Below, piece by piece: positions 36,301 to 49,400 of a stretch of DNA of 64,000 nucleotides (its first letter is position 1; the number at the start of each line of letters is the position of its first letter). Below the pieces are notes generated by a model, which saw nothing but the letters and a program-made list of their open reading frames with translations, had not been told where the DNA came from and made no database searches. Source of the DNA: Clusia tigrina (Eukaryota > Arthropoda > Insecta > Diptera > Clusiidae); NCBI GenBank assembly GCA_920105625.2, contig CAKKTE020000328.1:1736001-1800000 (forward strand), read 5' to 3'. The position numbers and the translations under genes are program-made.

Positions 36301-38870
36301 AAGTTACAAGCATTTGTATGTTGCAAAATTTGATAGGTGTAGGACGTACCGTATAGAAGTTGGGGCCATTTGAAGTTTTATCAGTGTTTTATTTTGAGCT
36401 CAAGGGTGCCATAGCTTTGAGCGATAGCTTAAATTGACAAGAGGCTCGAGTACTTTATTGTTACAAAATTTCAAGGTTTTATGACGCTCCAGTAAAAAGT
36501 TACAAGCATTTGTATGTTGCAAACATTGATAGGTGTAGGGCGTACCGTATAGAAGCTAGGGCCATTTGAAGTTTTCTCAGTGTTTCATTTGGGACTCAAG
36601 GGTAGCATAGCTTTGAGCGATAGCTTTAATTGACAAGAGGCTCGAGTACTTTATTGTTACAAAATTTTAAGGTCTTATGACGCTCCAGTAAAAAGTTACA
36701 AGCATTTGTATGTTGCAAACTTTGATAGGTGTAGGACGTACCGTATAGAAGTTAGGGCCATTTGAAGTTTTATCAGTGTTTGATTTGGGACTCAAGGGTA
36801 GCATATCTTTGAGCGGTGGCTTAAATTGACAAGAGGCTCGAGTACTTTATTGTTACAAAATTTCAAGGATTTATGACGCTCCAGTAAAAAGTTAGAAGCA
36901 TTTGTATGTTGCAACCTTTGATAGGTGTAGGACGTACCGTATAGAAGTTAGGGCCATTTGAAGTTTTATCAGTGTTCAATTTGGGACTCAAGGGTAGTAT
37001 AGCTTTGAGCGATAGCTTAAATTGACAAAAGGCTCGAGTACTTTATTGTTACAAAATTTCAAGGTTTTATGACGCTCCAGTAAAAAGTTACAAGCATCTG
37101 TATGTTGCAAATTTTGATAGGTGTAGGACGTACCGTATAGAAGTTAGGGCCATTTGAAGTTTTATCAGTGTTTGATTTGGGACTCAAGGGTAGCATAGCT
37201 TTGAGCGATAGCTTAAATTGACAAGAGGCTCTCGTACTTTATTGTTACAAAATTTCAAGGTTTTATGACGCTCCAGTAAAAAGTTACAAGCATTTGTATG
37301 TTGCAAACTTTGACAGGTATAGGGCGTACCGTATAGAAGTTAGGGCCATTTGAAGTTTTCTCAGTGTTTCATTTGGGACACAAGGGTAGCATAGCTTTGA
37401 GCGATAGCTTAAATTGACAAGAGGCTCGAGTATTTTATTGTTAAAAAATTTGAAGGTTTTATGACGCTCCAGTAAAAAGTTACAAGCATTTGTATGTTGC
37501 AAACTTTGATAGGTGTAGGACGTACCGTATAGAAGTTAGGGCCATTTGAAGTTTTCTCAGTGTTTCATTTGGGACTCAAGGGTAGCATATCTTTGAGCGA
37601 TGGCTTAAATTGACAAGAGGCTCGAGTACTTTATTGTTACAAAATTTGAAGGTTTTATGACGCTCCAGTAAAAAGTTACAAGCATTTGTATGTTGCAAAC
37701 TTTGATAGGTGTAGGACGTACCGTATAGAAGTTAGGGCCATTTGAAGTTTTATCATTGTCTGATTTGGGACTCAAGGGTAGCATAGCTTTGAGCGATAGC
37801 TTAAATTGACAAGAGGCTCGAGTACTTTATTGTTACAAAATTTCAAGGTATTATGACGCTCCAGTAAAAAGTTACACGCATTTGTATGTTGCAATATTTG
37901 ATAGGTGTAGGTCGTACCGTATAGAAGTTAGGGCCATTTAAAGTTTTCTCAGTGTTTGATTTGGGACTCAAGGGTAGCATAGCTTTGAGCGATAGCTTAA
38001 ATTGACAAGAGGCTCGAGTACTTTATTGTTACAAAATTTCAAGGTCTTATGACGCTCCAGTAAAAAGTTACACGCATTTGTATATTGCAATATTTGATAG
38101 GTGTAGGACGTACCGTATAGAAGTTAGGGCCATTTAAAGTTTTCTCAGTGTTTGATTTGGGACTCAAGGGTAGCATATCTTTGAGCGATGGCTTAAATTG
38201 ACAAGAGGCTCGAGTACTTTATTGTTACAAAATTTGAAGGTTTTATGACGCTCCAGTAAAAAGTTACAAGCATTTGTATGTTGCAAACTTTGATAGGTGT
38301 AGGACGTACCGTATAGAAGTTAGGGCCATTTGAAATTTTATCATTGTCTGATTTGGGACTCAAGGGTAGCATAGCTTTGAGCGATAGCTTAAATTGACAA
38401 GAGGCTCGAGTACTTTATTGTTACAAAATTTCAAGGTCTTATGACGCTCCAGTAAAAAGTTACACGCATTTGTATGTTGCAATATTTGATAGGTGTAGGT
38501 CGTACCGCAGAAGTTAGGGCAATTTAAAGTTTTCTCAGTGTTTGATTTGGGACTCAAGGGTAGCATAGCTTTGAGCGATAGCTTAAATTGACAAGAGGCT
38601 CGAGTACTTTATTGTTACAAAATTTCAAGGTCTTATGACGCTCCAGTAAAAAGTTACACGCATTTGTATATTGCAATATTTGATAGGTGTAGGACGTACC
38701 GTATAGAAGTTAGGGCCATTTAAAGTTTTCTCAGTGTTTGATTTGGGACTCAAGGGTAGCATAGCTTTGAGCGATAGCTTAAATTGACAAGGGGCTCGAG
38801 TACTTTATTGTTACAAAATTTCAAAGTTTTATGACGCTCCAGTAAAAAATTACAAGCATTTGTATGTTGC

Positions 38871-39048
38871 AAACTTTGATAGGTGTAGGGCGTACCGTAT
38901 AGAAGTTAGGGCCATTTGAAGTTTTGTCAGTGTTTCATTTGGGACTCAAGGGTAGCATAAATTGACAAAAGTTTCGAGTACTTTATTGTTACAAAATTTC
39001 AAGGTTTTATGACGCTCCAGTAAAAAGTTACAAGCATTTGTATGTTGC
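38871..39048. repeat. 178-bp deleted satellite monomer, copy 3
   Basis: Same 18-bp deletion, junction 38958/38959, 6016 bp after copy 2, carried by repeat G. Confidence 0.9.
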
Positions 39049-39244
39049 AAACTTTGATAGGTGTAGGACGTACCGTATAGAAGTTAGGGCAATTTGAAGT
39101 TTTATCAGTGTTTGATTTGGGACTCAAGGGTAGCATAGCTTTGAGCGATAGCTTAAATTGACAAGAGGCTCGAGTACTTTATTGTGACAAAATTTCAAGG
39201 ACTTATGACGCTCCAGTAAAAAGTTACAAGCATTTGTATGTTGC

Positions 39245-39400
39245 AAACTTAGTAGGACGTACAGTGTTCGATTTGGGACTCAAGCGTAGCAAAGCTTTGA
39301 GCGATGGCTTAAATTGACAAGAGGCTCGAGTACTTTATTGTTACAAAATTTCAAGGTTTTATGACGCTCCAGTAAAAAGTTACAAGCATTTGTATGTTGG
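39245..39400. repeat. 156-bp deleted satellite monomer, copy 2
   Basis: Same net 40-bp deletion as 33229-33384, exactly 6016 bp downstream, followed by the same order of monomers. Confidence 0.9.
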
Positions 39401-42400
39401 AAACTTTGATAGGTGTAGGACGTACCGTATAGAAGTTAGGGCCATTTAAAGTTTTATAAGTGTTTGATTTGGGACTCAAGGGTAGCATAGCTTTGAGCTA
39501 TAGCTTAAATTGACAAGAGGCTCAAGTACTTTATTATTACAAAATTTCAAGATTTTATGACCTTAAAGTAAAAAGTTACAAGCATTTGTATGTTGCAAAA
39601 TTTGATAGGTGTAGGACGTACCGTATAGAAGTTGGGGCCATTTGAAGTTGTATCAGTGTTTTATTTTGAGCTCAAGGGTGCCATAGCTTTGAGCGATAGC
39701 TTAAATTGACAAGAGGCTCGAGTACTTTATTGTTACAAAATTTCAAGGTTTTATGACGCTCCAGCGAAAAGTTACAAGCATTTGTATGTTGCAAACTTTG
39801 TTAGGTGTAGGACGTACCGTATAGAAGTTGGGGCCATTTGAAGTTTTATCAGTGTTTGATTTGGGACTCAAGGGTAGCATATCTTTGAGCGATGGCTTAA
39901 ATTGACAAGAGGCTCGAGTACTTTATTGGTACATAATTTGAAGGTTTTATGACGCTCCAGTAAAAAGTTACACGCATTTGTATGTTGCAAACTTTGATAG
40001 GTGTAGGACGTACCGTTTAGAAGTTAGGGCCATTTGAAGTTTTCTCAGTGTTTCATTTGGGACTCAAGGGTAGCATAGCTTTGAGCGATAGCTTAAATTG
40101 ACAAGGTGCTCGAGTACTTTATTGTTACAAAATTTCAAAGTTTTATGACGCTCCAGTAAAAAATTACAAGCATTTGTATGTTGCAAACTTTGATAGGTGT
40201 AGGGCGTACCGTATAGAAGTTAGGGCCATTTGAAGTTTTCTCAGTGTTTCATTTGGGACTCAAGGGTAGCATAGCTTTGACCGATATCTTAAATTGATAA
40301 GAGGCTCGAGTACTTTATTGTTACAAAATTTCAAGGTTTTATGACGCTCCAGTAAAAAGTTACAGGCATTTGTATGTTGCAAACTTTGATAGGTGTAGGG
40401 CGAACCGTATAGAAGTTAGGGCCATTTGAAGTTTTCTCAGTGTTTCATTTGGGACTCAAGGGTAGCATAGCTTTGAGCGATAGCTTAAATTGACAAGAGG
40501 CTCGAGTACTTTATTGTTACAAAATTTCAAGGTCTTATGACGCTCCAGTAAAAAGTTACAAGCATTTGTATGTTGCAAACTTTGATAGGTGTAGGACGTA
40601 CCGTATAAAAGTTAGGGCCATTTAAAGTTTTATAAGTGTTTGATTTGGGACTCAAGGGTAGCATAGCTTTGAGCTATAGCTTAAATTGACAAGAGGCTCA
40701 AGTACTTTATTATTACAAAATTTCAAGATTTTATGACCTTAAAGTAAAAAGTTACAAGCATTTGTATGTTGCAAAATTTGATAGGTGTAGGACGTACCGT
40801 ATAGAAGTTGGTGCCATTTGAAGTTTTATCAGTGTTTTATTTTGAGCTCAAGGGTGCCATAGCTTTGAGCGATAGCTTAAATTGACAAGAGGCTCGAGTA
40901 CTTTATTGTTACAAAATTTCAAGGTTTTATGACGCTCCAGTAAAAAGTTACAAGCATTTGTATGTTGCAAACATTGATAGGTGTAGGGCGTACCGTATAG
41001 AAGCTAGGGCCATTTGAAGTTTTCTCAGTGTTTCATTTGGGACTCAAGGGTAGCATAGCTTTGAGCGATAGCTTTAATTGACAAGAGGCTCGAGTACTTT
41101 ATTGTTACAAAATTTTAAGGTCTTATGACGCTCCAGTAAAAAGTTACAAGCATTTGTATGTTGCAAACTTTGATAGGTGTAGGACGTACCGTATAGAAGT
41201 TAGGGCCATTTGAAGTTTTATAAGTGTTTGATTTGGGACTCAAGGGTAGCATATCTTTGAGCGGTGGCTTAAATTGACAAGAGGCTCGAGTACTTTATTG
41301 TTACAAAATTTCAAGGATTTATGACGCTCCAGTAAAAAGTTAGAAGCATTTGTATGTTGCAACCTTTGATAGGTGTAGGACGTACCGTATAGAAGTTAGG
41401 GCCATTTGAAGTTTTATCAGTGTTCAATTTGGGACTCAAGGGTAGCATAGCTTTGAGCGATAGCTTAAATTGACAAAAGGCTCGAGTACTCTATTGTTAC
41501 AAAATTTCAAGGTTTTATGACGCTCCAGTAAAAAGTTACAAGCATTTGTATGTTGCAAACTTTGATAGGTGTAGGCCGTACCGTATAGAAGTTAGGGCTA
41601 TTTAAAGTTTTCTCAGTGTTTCATTTGGGACTCAAGGGTAGCATAGCTTTGAGCGATAGCTTAAATTGACAAGGGGCTCGAGTACTGTATTGTTACAAAA
41701 TTTCAAGGTTTTATGAAGCTCCAGTAAAAAATTACAAGCATTTGTATGTTGCAAACTTTGATAGGTGTAGGGCGTACCGTATAGAAGTTAGGGCCATTTG
41801 AAGTTTTCTCAGTGATTCATTTGGGACTCAAGGGTAGTATAGCTTTGAGCGATAGCTTAAATTGACAAAAGGCTCGAGTACTTTATTGTTACAAAATTTC
41901 AAGGTTTTATGACGCTCCAGTAAAAAGTTACAAGCATCTGTATGTTGCAAATTTTGATAGGTGTAGGACGTACCGTATAGAAGTTAGGGCCATTTGAAGT
42001 TTTATCAGTGTTTGATTTGGGACTCAAGGGTAGCATAGCTTTGAGCGATAGCTTAAATTGACAAGAGGCTCGAGTACTTTATTGTTACAAAATTTCAAGG
42101 ACTTATGACGCTCCAGTAAAAAGTTACAACCATTTGTATGTTGCAAACTTTGATAGGTGTAGGACGTACCGTATAAAAGTTAGGGCCATTTAAAGTTTTA
42201 TAAGTGTTTGATTTGGGACTCAAGGGTAGCATAGCTTTGAGCTATAGCTTAAATTGACAAGAGGCTCAAGTACTTTATTATTACAAAATTTCAAGATTTT
42301 ATGACCTTAAAGTAAAAAGTTACAAGCATTTGTATGTTGCAAAATTTGATAGGTGTAGGACGTACCGTATAGAAGTTGGGGCCATTTGAAGTTTTATCAG

Positions 42401-45400
42401 TGTTTTATTTTGAGCTCAAGGGTGCCATAGCTTTGAGCGATAGCTTAAATTGACAAGAGGCTCGAGTACTTTATTGTTACAAAATTTCAAGGTTTTATGA
42501 CGCTCCAGTAAAAAGTTACAAGCATTTGTATGTTGCAAACATTGATAGGTGTAGGGCGTACCGTATAGAAGCTAGGGCCATTTGAAGTTTTCTCAGTGTT
42601 TCATTTGGGACTCAAGGGTAGCATAGCTTTGAGCGATAGCTTTAATTGACAAGAGGCTCGAGTACTTTATTGTTACAAAATTTTAAGGTCTTATGACGCT
42701 CCAGTAAAAAGTTACAAGCATTTGTATGTTGCAAACTTTGATAGGTGTAGGACGTACCGTATAGAAGTTAGGGCCATTTGAAGTTTTATCAGTGTTTGAT
42801 TTGGGACTCAAGGGTAGCATATCTTTGAGCGGTGGCTTAAATTGACAAGAGGCTCGAGTACTTTATTGTTACAAAATTTCAAGGATTTATGACGCTCCAG
42901 TAAAAAGTTAGAAGCATTTGTATGTTGCAACCTTTGATAGGTGTAGGACGTACCGTATAGAAGTTAGGGCCATTTGAAGTTTTATCAGTGTTCAATTTGG
43001 GACTCAAGGGTAGTATAGCTTTGAGCGATAGCTTAAATTGACAAAAGGCTCGAGTACTTTATTGTTACAAAATTTCAAGGTTTTATGACGCTCCAGTAAG
43101 AAGTTACAAGCATCTGTATGTTGCAAATTTTGATAGGTGTAGGACGTACCGTATAGAAGTTAGGGCCATTTGAAGTTTTATCAGTGTTTGATTTGGGACT
43201 CAAGGGTAGCATAGCTTTGAGCGATAGCTTAAATTGACAAGAGGCTCGAGTACTTTATTGTTACAAAATTTCAAGGACTTATGACGCTCCAGTAAAAAGT
43301 TACAACCATTTGTATGTTGCAAACTTTGATAGGTGTAGGACGTACCGTATAAAAGTTAGGGCCATTTAAAGTTTTATAAGTGTTTGATTTGGGACTCAAG
43401 GGTAGCATAGCTTTGAGCTATAGCTTAAATTGACAAGAGGCTCAAGTACTTTATTATTACAAAATTTCAAGATTTTATGACCTTAAAGTAAAAAGTTACA
43501 AGCATTTGTATGTTGCAAAATTTGATAGGTGTAGGACGTACCGTATAGAAGTTGGGGCCATTTGAAGTTTTATCAGTGTTTTATTTTGAGCTCAAGGGTG
43601 CCATAGCTTTGAGCGATAGCTTAAATTGACAAGAGGCTCGAGTACTTTATTGTTACAAAATTTCAAGGTTTTATGACGCTCCAGTAAAAAGTTACAAGCA
43701 TTTGTATGTTGCAAACGTTGATAGGTGTAGGGCGTACCGTATAGAAGCTAGGGCCATTTGAAGTTTTCTCAGTGTTTCATTTGGGACTCAAGGGTAGCAT
43801 AGCTTTGAGCGATAGCTTTAATTGACAAGAGGCTCGAGTACTTTATTGTTACAAAATTTTAAGGTCTTATGACGCTCCAGTAAAAAGTTACAAGCATTTG
43901 TATGTTGCAAACTTTGATAGGTGTAGGACGTACCGTATAGAAGTTAGGGCCATTTGAAGTTTTATCAGTGTTTGATTTGGGACTCAAGGGTAGCATATCT
44001 TTGAGCGGTGGCTTAAATTGACAAGAGGCTCGAGTACTTTATTGTTACAAAATTTCAAGGATTTATGACGCTCCAGTAAAAAGTTAGAAGCATTTGTATG
44101 TTGCAACCTTTGATAGGTGTAGGACGTACCGTATAGAAGTTAGGGCCATTTGAAGTTTTATCAGTGTTCAATTTGGGACTCAAGGGTAGCATAGCTTTGA
44201 GCGATAGCTTAAATTGACAAAAGGCTCGAGTACTCTATTGTTACAAAATTTCAAGGTTTTATGACGCTCCAGTAAAAAGTTACAAGCATTTGTATGTTGC
44301 AAACTTTGATAGGTGTAGGCCGTACCGTATAGAAGTTAGGGCTATTTAAAGTTTTCTCAGTGTTTCATTTGGGACTCAAGGGTAGCATAGCTTTGAGCGA
44401 TAGCTTAAATTGACAAGGGGCTCGAGTACTGTATTGTTACAAAATTTCAAGGTTTTATGAAGCTCCAGTAAAAAATTACAAGCATTTGTATGTTGCAAAC
44501 TTTGATAGGTGTAGGGCGTACCGTATAGAAGTTAGGGCCATTTGAAGTTTTCTCAGTGATTCATTTGGGACTCAAGGGTAGTATAGCTTTGAGCGATAGC
44601 TTAAATTGACAAAAGGCTCGAGTACTTTATTGTTACAAAATTTCAAGGTTTTATGACGCTCCAGTAAAAAGTTACAAGCATCTGTATGTTGCAAATTTTG
44701 ATAGGTGTAGGACGTACCGTATAGAAGTTAGGGCCATTTGAAGTTTTATCAGTGTTTTATTTGGGACTCAAGGGTAGCATAGCTTTGAGCGATAGCTTAA
44801 ATTGACAAGAGGCTCGAGTACTTTATTGTTACAAAATTTCAAGGACTTATGACGCTCCAGTAAAAAGTTACAACCATTTGTATGTTGCAAACTTTGATAG
44901 GTGTAGGACATACCGTATAAAAGTTAGGGCCATTTGAAGTTTTATCAGTGTTTGATTTGGGACTCAAGCGTAGCAAAGCTTTGAGCGATGGCTTAAATTG
45001 ACAAGAGGCTCGAGTACTTTATTGTTACAAAATTTCAAGGTTTTATGACGCTCCAGTAAAAAGTTACAAGCATTTGTATGTTGGAAACTTTGATAGGTGT
45101 AGGACGTACCGTATAGAAGTTAGGGCCATTTAAAGTTTTATAAGTGTTTGATTTGGGACTCAAGGGTAGCATAGCTTTGCGCTATACCTTAAATTGACAA
45201 GAGGCTCAAGTACTTTATTATTACAAAATTTCAAGATTTTATGACCTTAAAGTAAAAAGTTACAAGCATTTGTTTGTTGCAAAATTTGATAGGTGTAGGA
45301 CGTACCGTATAGAAGTTGGGGCCATTTGAAGTTTTATCAGTGTTTTATTTTGAGCTCAAGGGTGCCATAGCTTTGAGCGATAGCTTAAATTGACAAGAGG

Positions 45401-46449
45401 CTCGAGTACTTCATTGTTACAAAATTTCAAGGTTTTATGACGCTCCAGCAAAAAGTACAAGCATTTGTATGTTGCAAACTTTGATAGGTGTAGGACGTAC
45501 CATATAGAAGTTAGGGCCATTTGAAGTTTTATCAGTGTTTGATTTGGGACTCAAGGGTAGCATATCTTTGAGTGATGGCTTAAATTGACAAGAGGCTCGA
45601 GTACTTTATTGGTACATAATTTGAAGGTTTTATGACGCTCCAGTAAAAAGTTACACGCATTTGTATGTTGCAAACTTTGATAGGTGTAGGACGTACCGTT
45701 TAGAAGTTAGGGCCATTTGAAGTTTTCTCAGTGTTTGATTTGGGACTCAAGGGTAACATAGCTTTGAGCGATAGCTTAAATTGACAAGGGGCTCGAGTAC
45801 TTTATTGTTACAAAATTTCAAAGTTTTATGACGCTCCAGTAAAAAATTACAAGCATTTGTATGTTGCAAACTTTGATAGGTGTAGGGCGTACCGTATAGA
45901 AGTTAGGGCCATTTGAAGTTTTCTCAGTGTTTCATTTAGGACTCAAGGGTAGCATAGCTTTGAGCGATAGCTTAAATTGACAAGAGGCTCGAGTACTTTA
46001 TGGTTACAAAATTTCAAGGTTTTATGACGCCCCAGTAAAAAGTTACAAGCATTTGTATGTTGCAAACTTTGATAGGTGTAGGGCGAACCGTATAGAAGTT
46101 AGGGCCATTTGAAGTTTTCTCAGTGTTTCATTTGGGATTCAAGGGTAGCATAGCTTTGAGCGATAGCTTAAATTGACAAGAGGCTCGAGTACTTTATTGT
46201 TAATAATTTCAAGGTCTTATGACGCTCCAGTAAAAAGTAACAAGCATTTGTATGTTGCAAACTTTGATAGGTGTAGGACGTACCGTATAGAAGTTAGGGC
46301 CCTGTGAAGTTTTATCAGTGTTTACTTTGGGAGTCAAGGGTAGCATATCTTTGAGCGAAGGCTTAAATTGACAAGAGGCTCGAGTACTTTATTGTTACAA
46401 AATTTCAAGGTTTTATGACGCTCCAGTAAAAAGTTACAAGCATTTGTAT

Positions 46450-49400
46450 GTTGCAAACTTTGATAGGTGTAGGACGTACCGTATAGAAGTTAGGGCCATT
46501 TGAAGTTTTATCAGTGTTTGATTTGGGACTCAATGGTAGCATAGCTTTGAGCGATAGCTTAAATTGACAAGAGGCTCGAGTACTTTATTGTTACAAAATT
46601 TCAAGGTTTTATGACGCTCCAGTAAAAAGTTACAAGCATTTGTATGTTGCAAACTTTGATAGGTGTAGGGCGTACCGTATAGAAGTTAGGGCCATTTGAA
46701 GTTTTCTCAGTGTTTCATTTGGGACTCAAGGGTAGCATAGCTTTGAGCGATAGCTTCAATTGACAAGAGGCTCGAGTACTTTATTGTTACAAAATTTCAA
46801 GGTTTTATGACGCTCCAGTAAAAAGTTACAAGCATTTGTATGTTGCAAACTTTGATAGGTGTAGGACGTACCGTATAGAAGTTAGGGCCATTTGAAGTTT
46901 TCTCAGTGTTTCATTTGGGACTCAAGGGTAGCATATCTTTGAGCGATGGCTTAAAATGAGAAGAGGTTCGAGTACTTTATTGTTACAAAATTTGAAGGTT
47001 TTATGACGCTCCAGTAAAAAGTTACAACCATTTGTATGTTGCAAACTTTGATAGGTGTTGGACGTACCGTATAGAAGTTAGGGCCATTTGAAGTTTTATC
47101 AGTGTTTGATTTGGGACTCAAGGGTAGCATAGCTTTGAGCGATAGCTTAAATTGACAAGAGGCTCGAGTACTTTATTGTTACAAAATTTCAAGGTTTTAT
47201 GACGCTCCAGTAAAAAGTTACAAGCATTTGTATGTTGCAAACTTTGATAGGTGTAGGGCGTAACGTATAGAAGTTATAGACATTTGAAGTTTTATCAGTG
47301 TTTGATTTGGGACTCAAGGGTAGCATATCTTTGAGCGGTGGCTTAAATTGACAAGAGGCTCGAGTACTTTATTGTTACAAAATTTCAAGGATTTATGACG
47401 CTCCAGTAAAAAGTTACAGGCATTTGTATGTTGCAAACTTTGATAGGTGTAGGACGTACCGTATAGAAGTTAGGGCCATTTGAAGTTTTATCAGTGTTCA
47501 ATTTGGGACTCTAGGGTAGCATAGCTTTGAGCGATAGCTTAAATTGACAAAAGGCTCGAGTACTCTATTGTTACAAAATTTCAAGGTTTTATGACGCTCC
47601 AGTAAAAAGTTACAAGCATTTGTATGTTGCAAATTTTGATAGGTGTAGGGCGTACCGTATAGAAGTTAGGGCTATTTGAAGTTTTCTCAGTGTTTCATTT
47701 GGGACTCAAGGGTAGCATAGCTTTGAGCGATAGCTTAAATTGACAAGGGGCTCGAGTACTGTATTGTTACAAAATTTCAAGGTTTTATGAAGCTCCAGTA
47801 AAAAATTACAAGCATTTGTATGTTGCAAACTTTGATAGGTGTAGGGCGTACCGTATAGAAGTTAGGGCCATTTGAAGTTTTCTCAGTGATTCATTTGGGA
47901 CTCAAGGGTAGTATAGCTTTGAGCGATAGCTTAAATTGACAAAAGGCTCGAGTACTTTATTGTTACAAAATTTCAAGGTTTTATGACGCTCCAGTAAAAA
48001 GTTACAAGCATTTGTATGTTGCAAATTTTGATAGGTGTAGGACGTACCGTATAGAAGTTAGGGCCATTTGAAGTTTTATCAGTGTTTGATTTGGGACTCA
48101 AGGGTAGCATAGCTTTGAGCGATAGCTTAAATTGACAAGAGGCTCGAGTACTTTACTGTTACAAAATTTCAAGGACTTATGACGCTCCAGTAAAAAGTTA
48201 CAACCATTTGTATGTTGCAAACTTTGATAGGTGTAGGACGTACCGTATTAAAGTTAGGGCCATTTGAAGTTTTATCAGTGTTTGATTTGGGACTCAAGCG
48301 TAGCAAAGCTTTGAGCGATGGCTTAAATTGACAAGAGGCTCGAGTACTTTATTGTTACAAAATTTCAAGGTTTTACGACGCTCCAGTAAAAAGTTACAAG
48401 CATTTGTATGTTGGAAACTTTGATAGGTGTAGGACGTACCGTATAGAAGTTAGGGCCATTTGCAGTTTTCTCAGTGTTTCATTTGGGACTCAAGGGTATC
48501 ATAGCTTTGAGCGATAGCTTAAATTGACAAGAGGCTCGAGTACTTTATTATTACAAAATTTGAAGGTTTTACGACGCTCCAGTAAAAAGTTACAAGCATT
48601 TGTATGTTGCAAACTTTGATAGGTGTAGGACGTACCGTATAGATGTTAGGGCCATTTGAAGTTTTCTCAGTGTTTCATTTGGGACTCAAGTATAGCATAT
48701 CTTTGAGCGATGGCTTAAATTGACAAGAGGCTCGAGTACTTTATTGTTACAAAATTTCAAGGTTTTATGACGCTCCAGTAAAAAGTTACAAGCATTTGTA
48801 TGTTGCAAACTTTGATAGGTGTAGGACGTACCGTATAGAAGTTAGGGCCATTTGAAGTTTTATCAGTGTTTGATTTGGGACTCAATGGTAGCATAGCTTT
48901 GAGCGATAGCTTAAATTGACAAGAGGCTCGAGTACTTTATTGTTACAAAATTTCAAGGTTTTATGACGCTCCAGTAAAAAGTTACAAGCATTTGTATGTT
49001 GCAAACTTTGATAGGTGTAGGGCGTACCGTATAGAAGTTAGGGCCATTTGAAGTTTTCTCAGTGTTTCATTTGGGACTCAAGGGTAGCATAGCTTTGAGC
49101 GATAGCTTCAATTGACAAGAGGCTCGAGTACTTTATTGTTCCAAAATTTCAAGGTTTTATGACGCTCCAGTAAAAAGTTACAAGCATTTGTATGTTGCAA
49201 ACTTTGATAGGTGTAGGACGTACCGTATAGAAGTTAGGGCCATTTGAAGTTTTCTCAGTGTTTCATTTGGGACTCAAGGGTAGCATATCTTTGAGCGATG
49301 GCTTAAATTGAGAAGAGGTTCGAGTACTTTATTGTTACAAAATTTGAAGGTTTTATGACGCTCCAGTAAAAAGTTACAACCATTTGTATGTTGCAAACTT

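Larger units (their letters stand above)
32135..43246. repeat. Higher-order repeat G: about 5.1 kb of homology, period 6016-6018 bp
   Basis: About 32135-37230 matches 38153-43246. The ttatgaccttaaag marks at 33543, 34719 and 36287 recur at 39559, 40735 and 42303, each 6016 bp on. The offset is 6018 upstream of a 2-bp loss near 38508 (ccgcagaag). The period equals 31 x 196 minus 60, explained by the 18-bp, 40-bp and 2-bp deletions inside it. Between the copies, about 37230-38150 instead matches 29860-30780 (offset 7372), so the spacer has a different source. Confidence 0.85.
34500..44900. repeat. 6- and 8-monomer alternation (2744-bp super-unit)
   Basis: The gaccttaaag marker occurs at 33543, 34719, 36287, 39559, 40735, 42303, 43479 and 45243. 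Gaps of 1176 bp (6 monomers) and 1568 bp (8 monomers) alternate within each repeat G copy. The 6-monomer and 8-monomer forms share the series with agaagctagggcc, agctttaattg, gagcggtgg, gttagaagc, gcaacctttg and ttcaatttgg. The 8-monomer form adds the cassette with ctctattg, tatgaagctcc and cagtgattc. Example: 41401-42120 matches 44145-44864 at 2744 bp. Confidence 0.75.
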
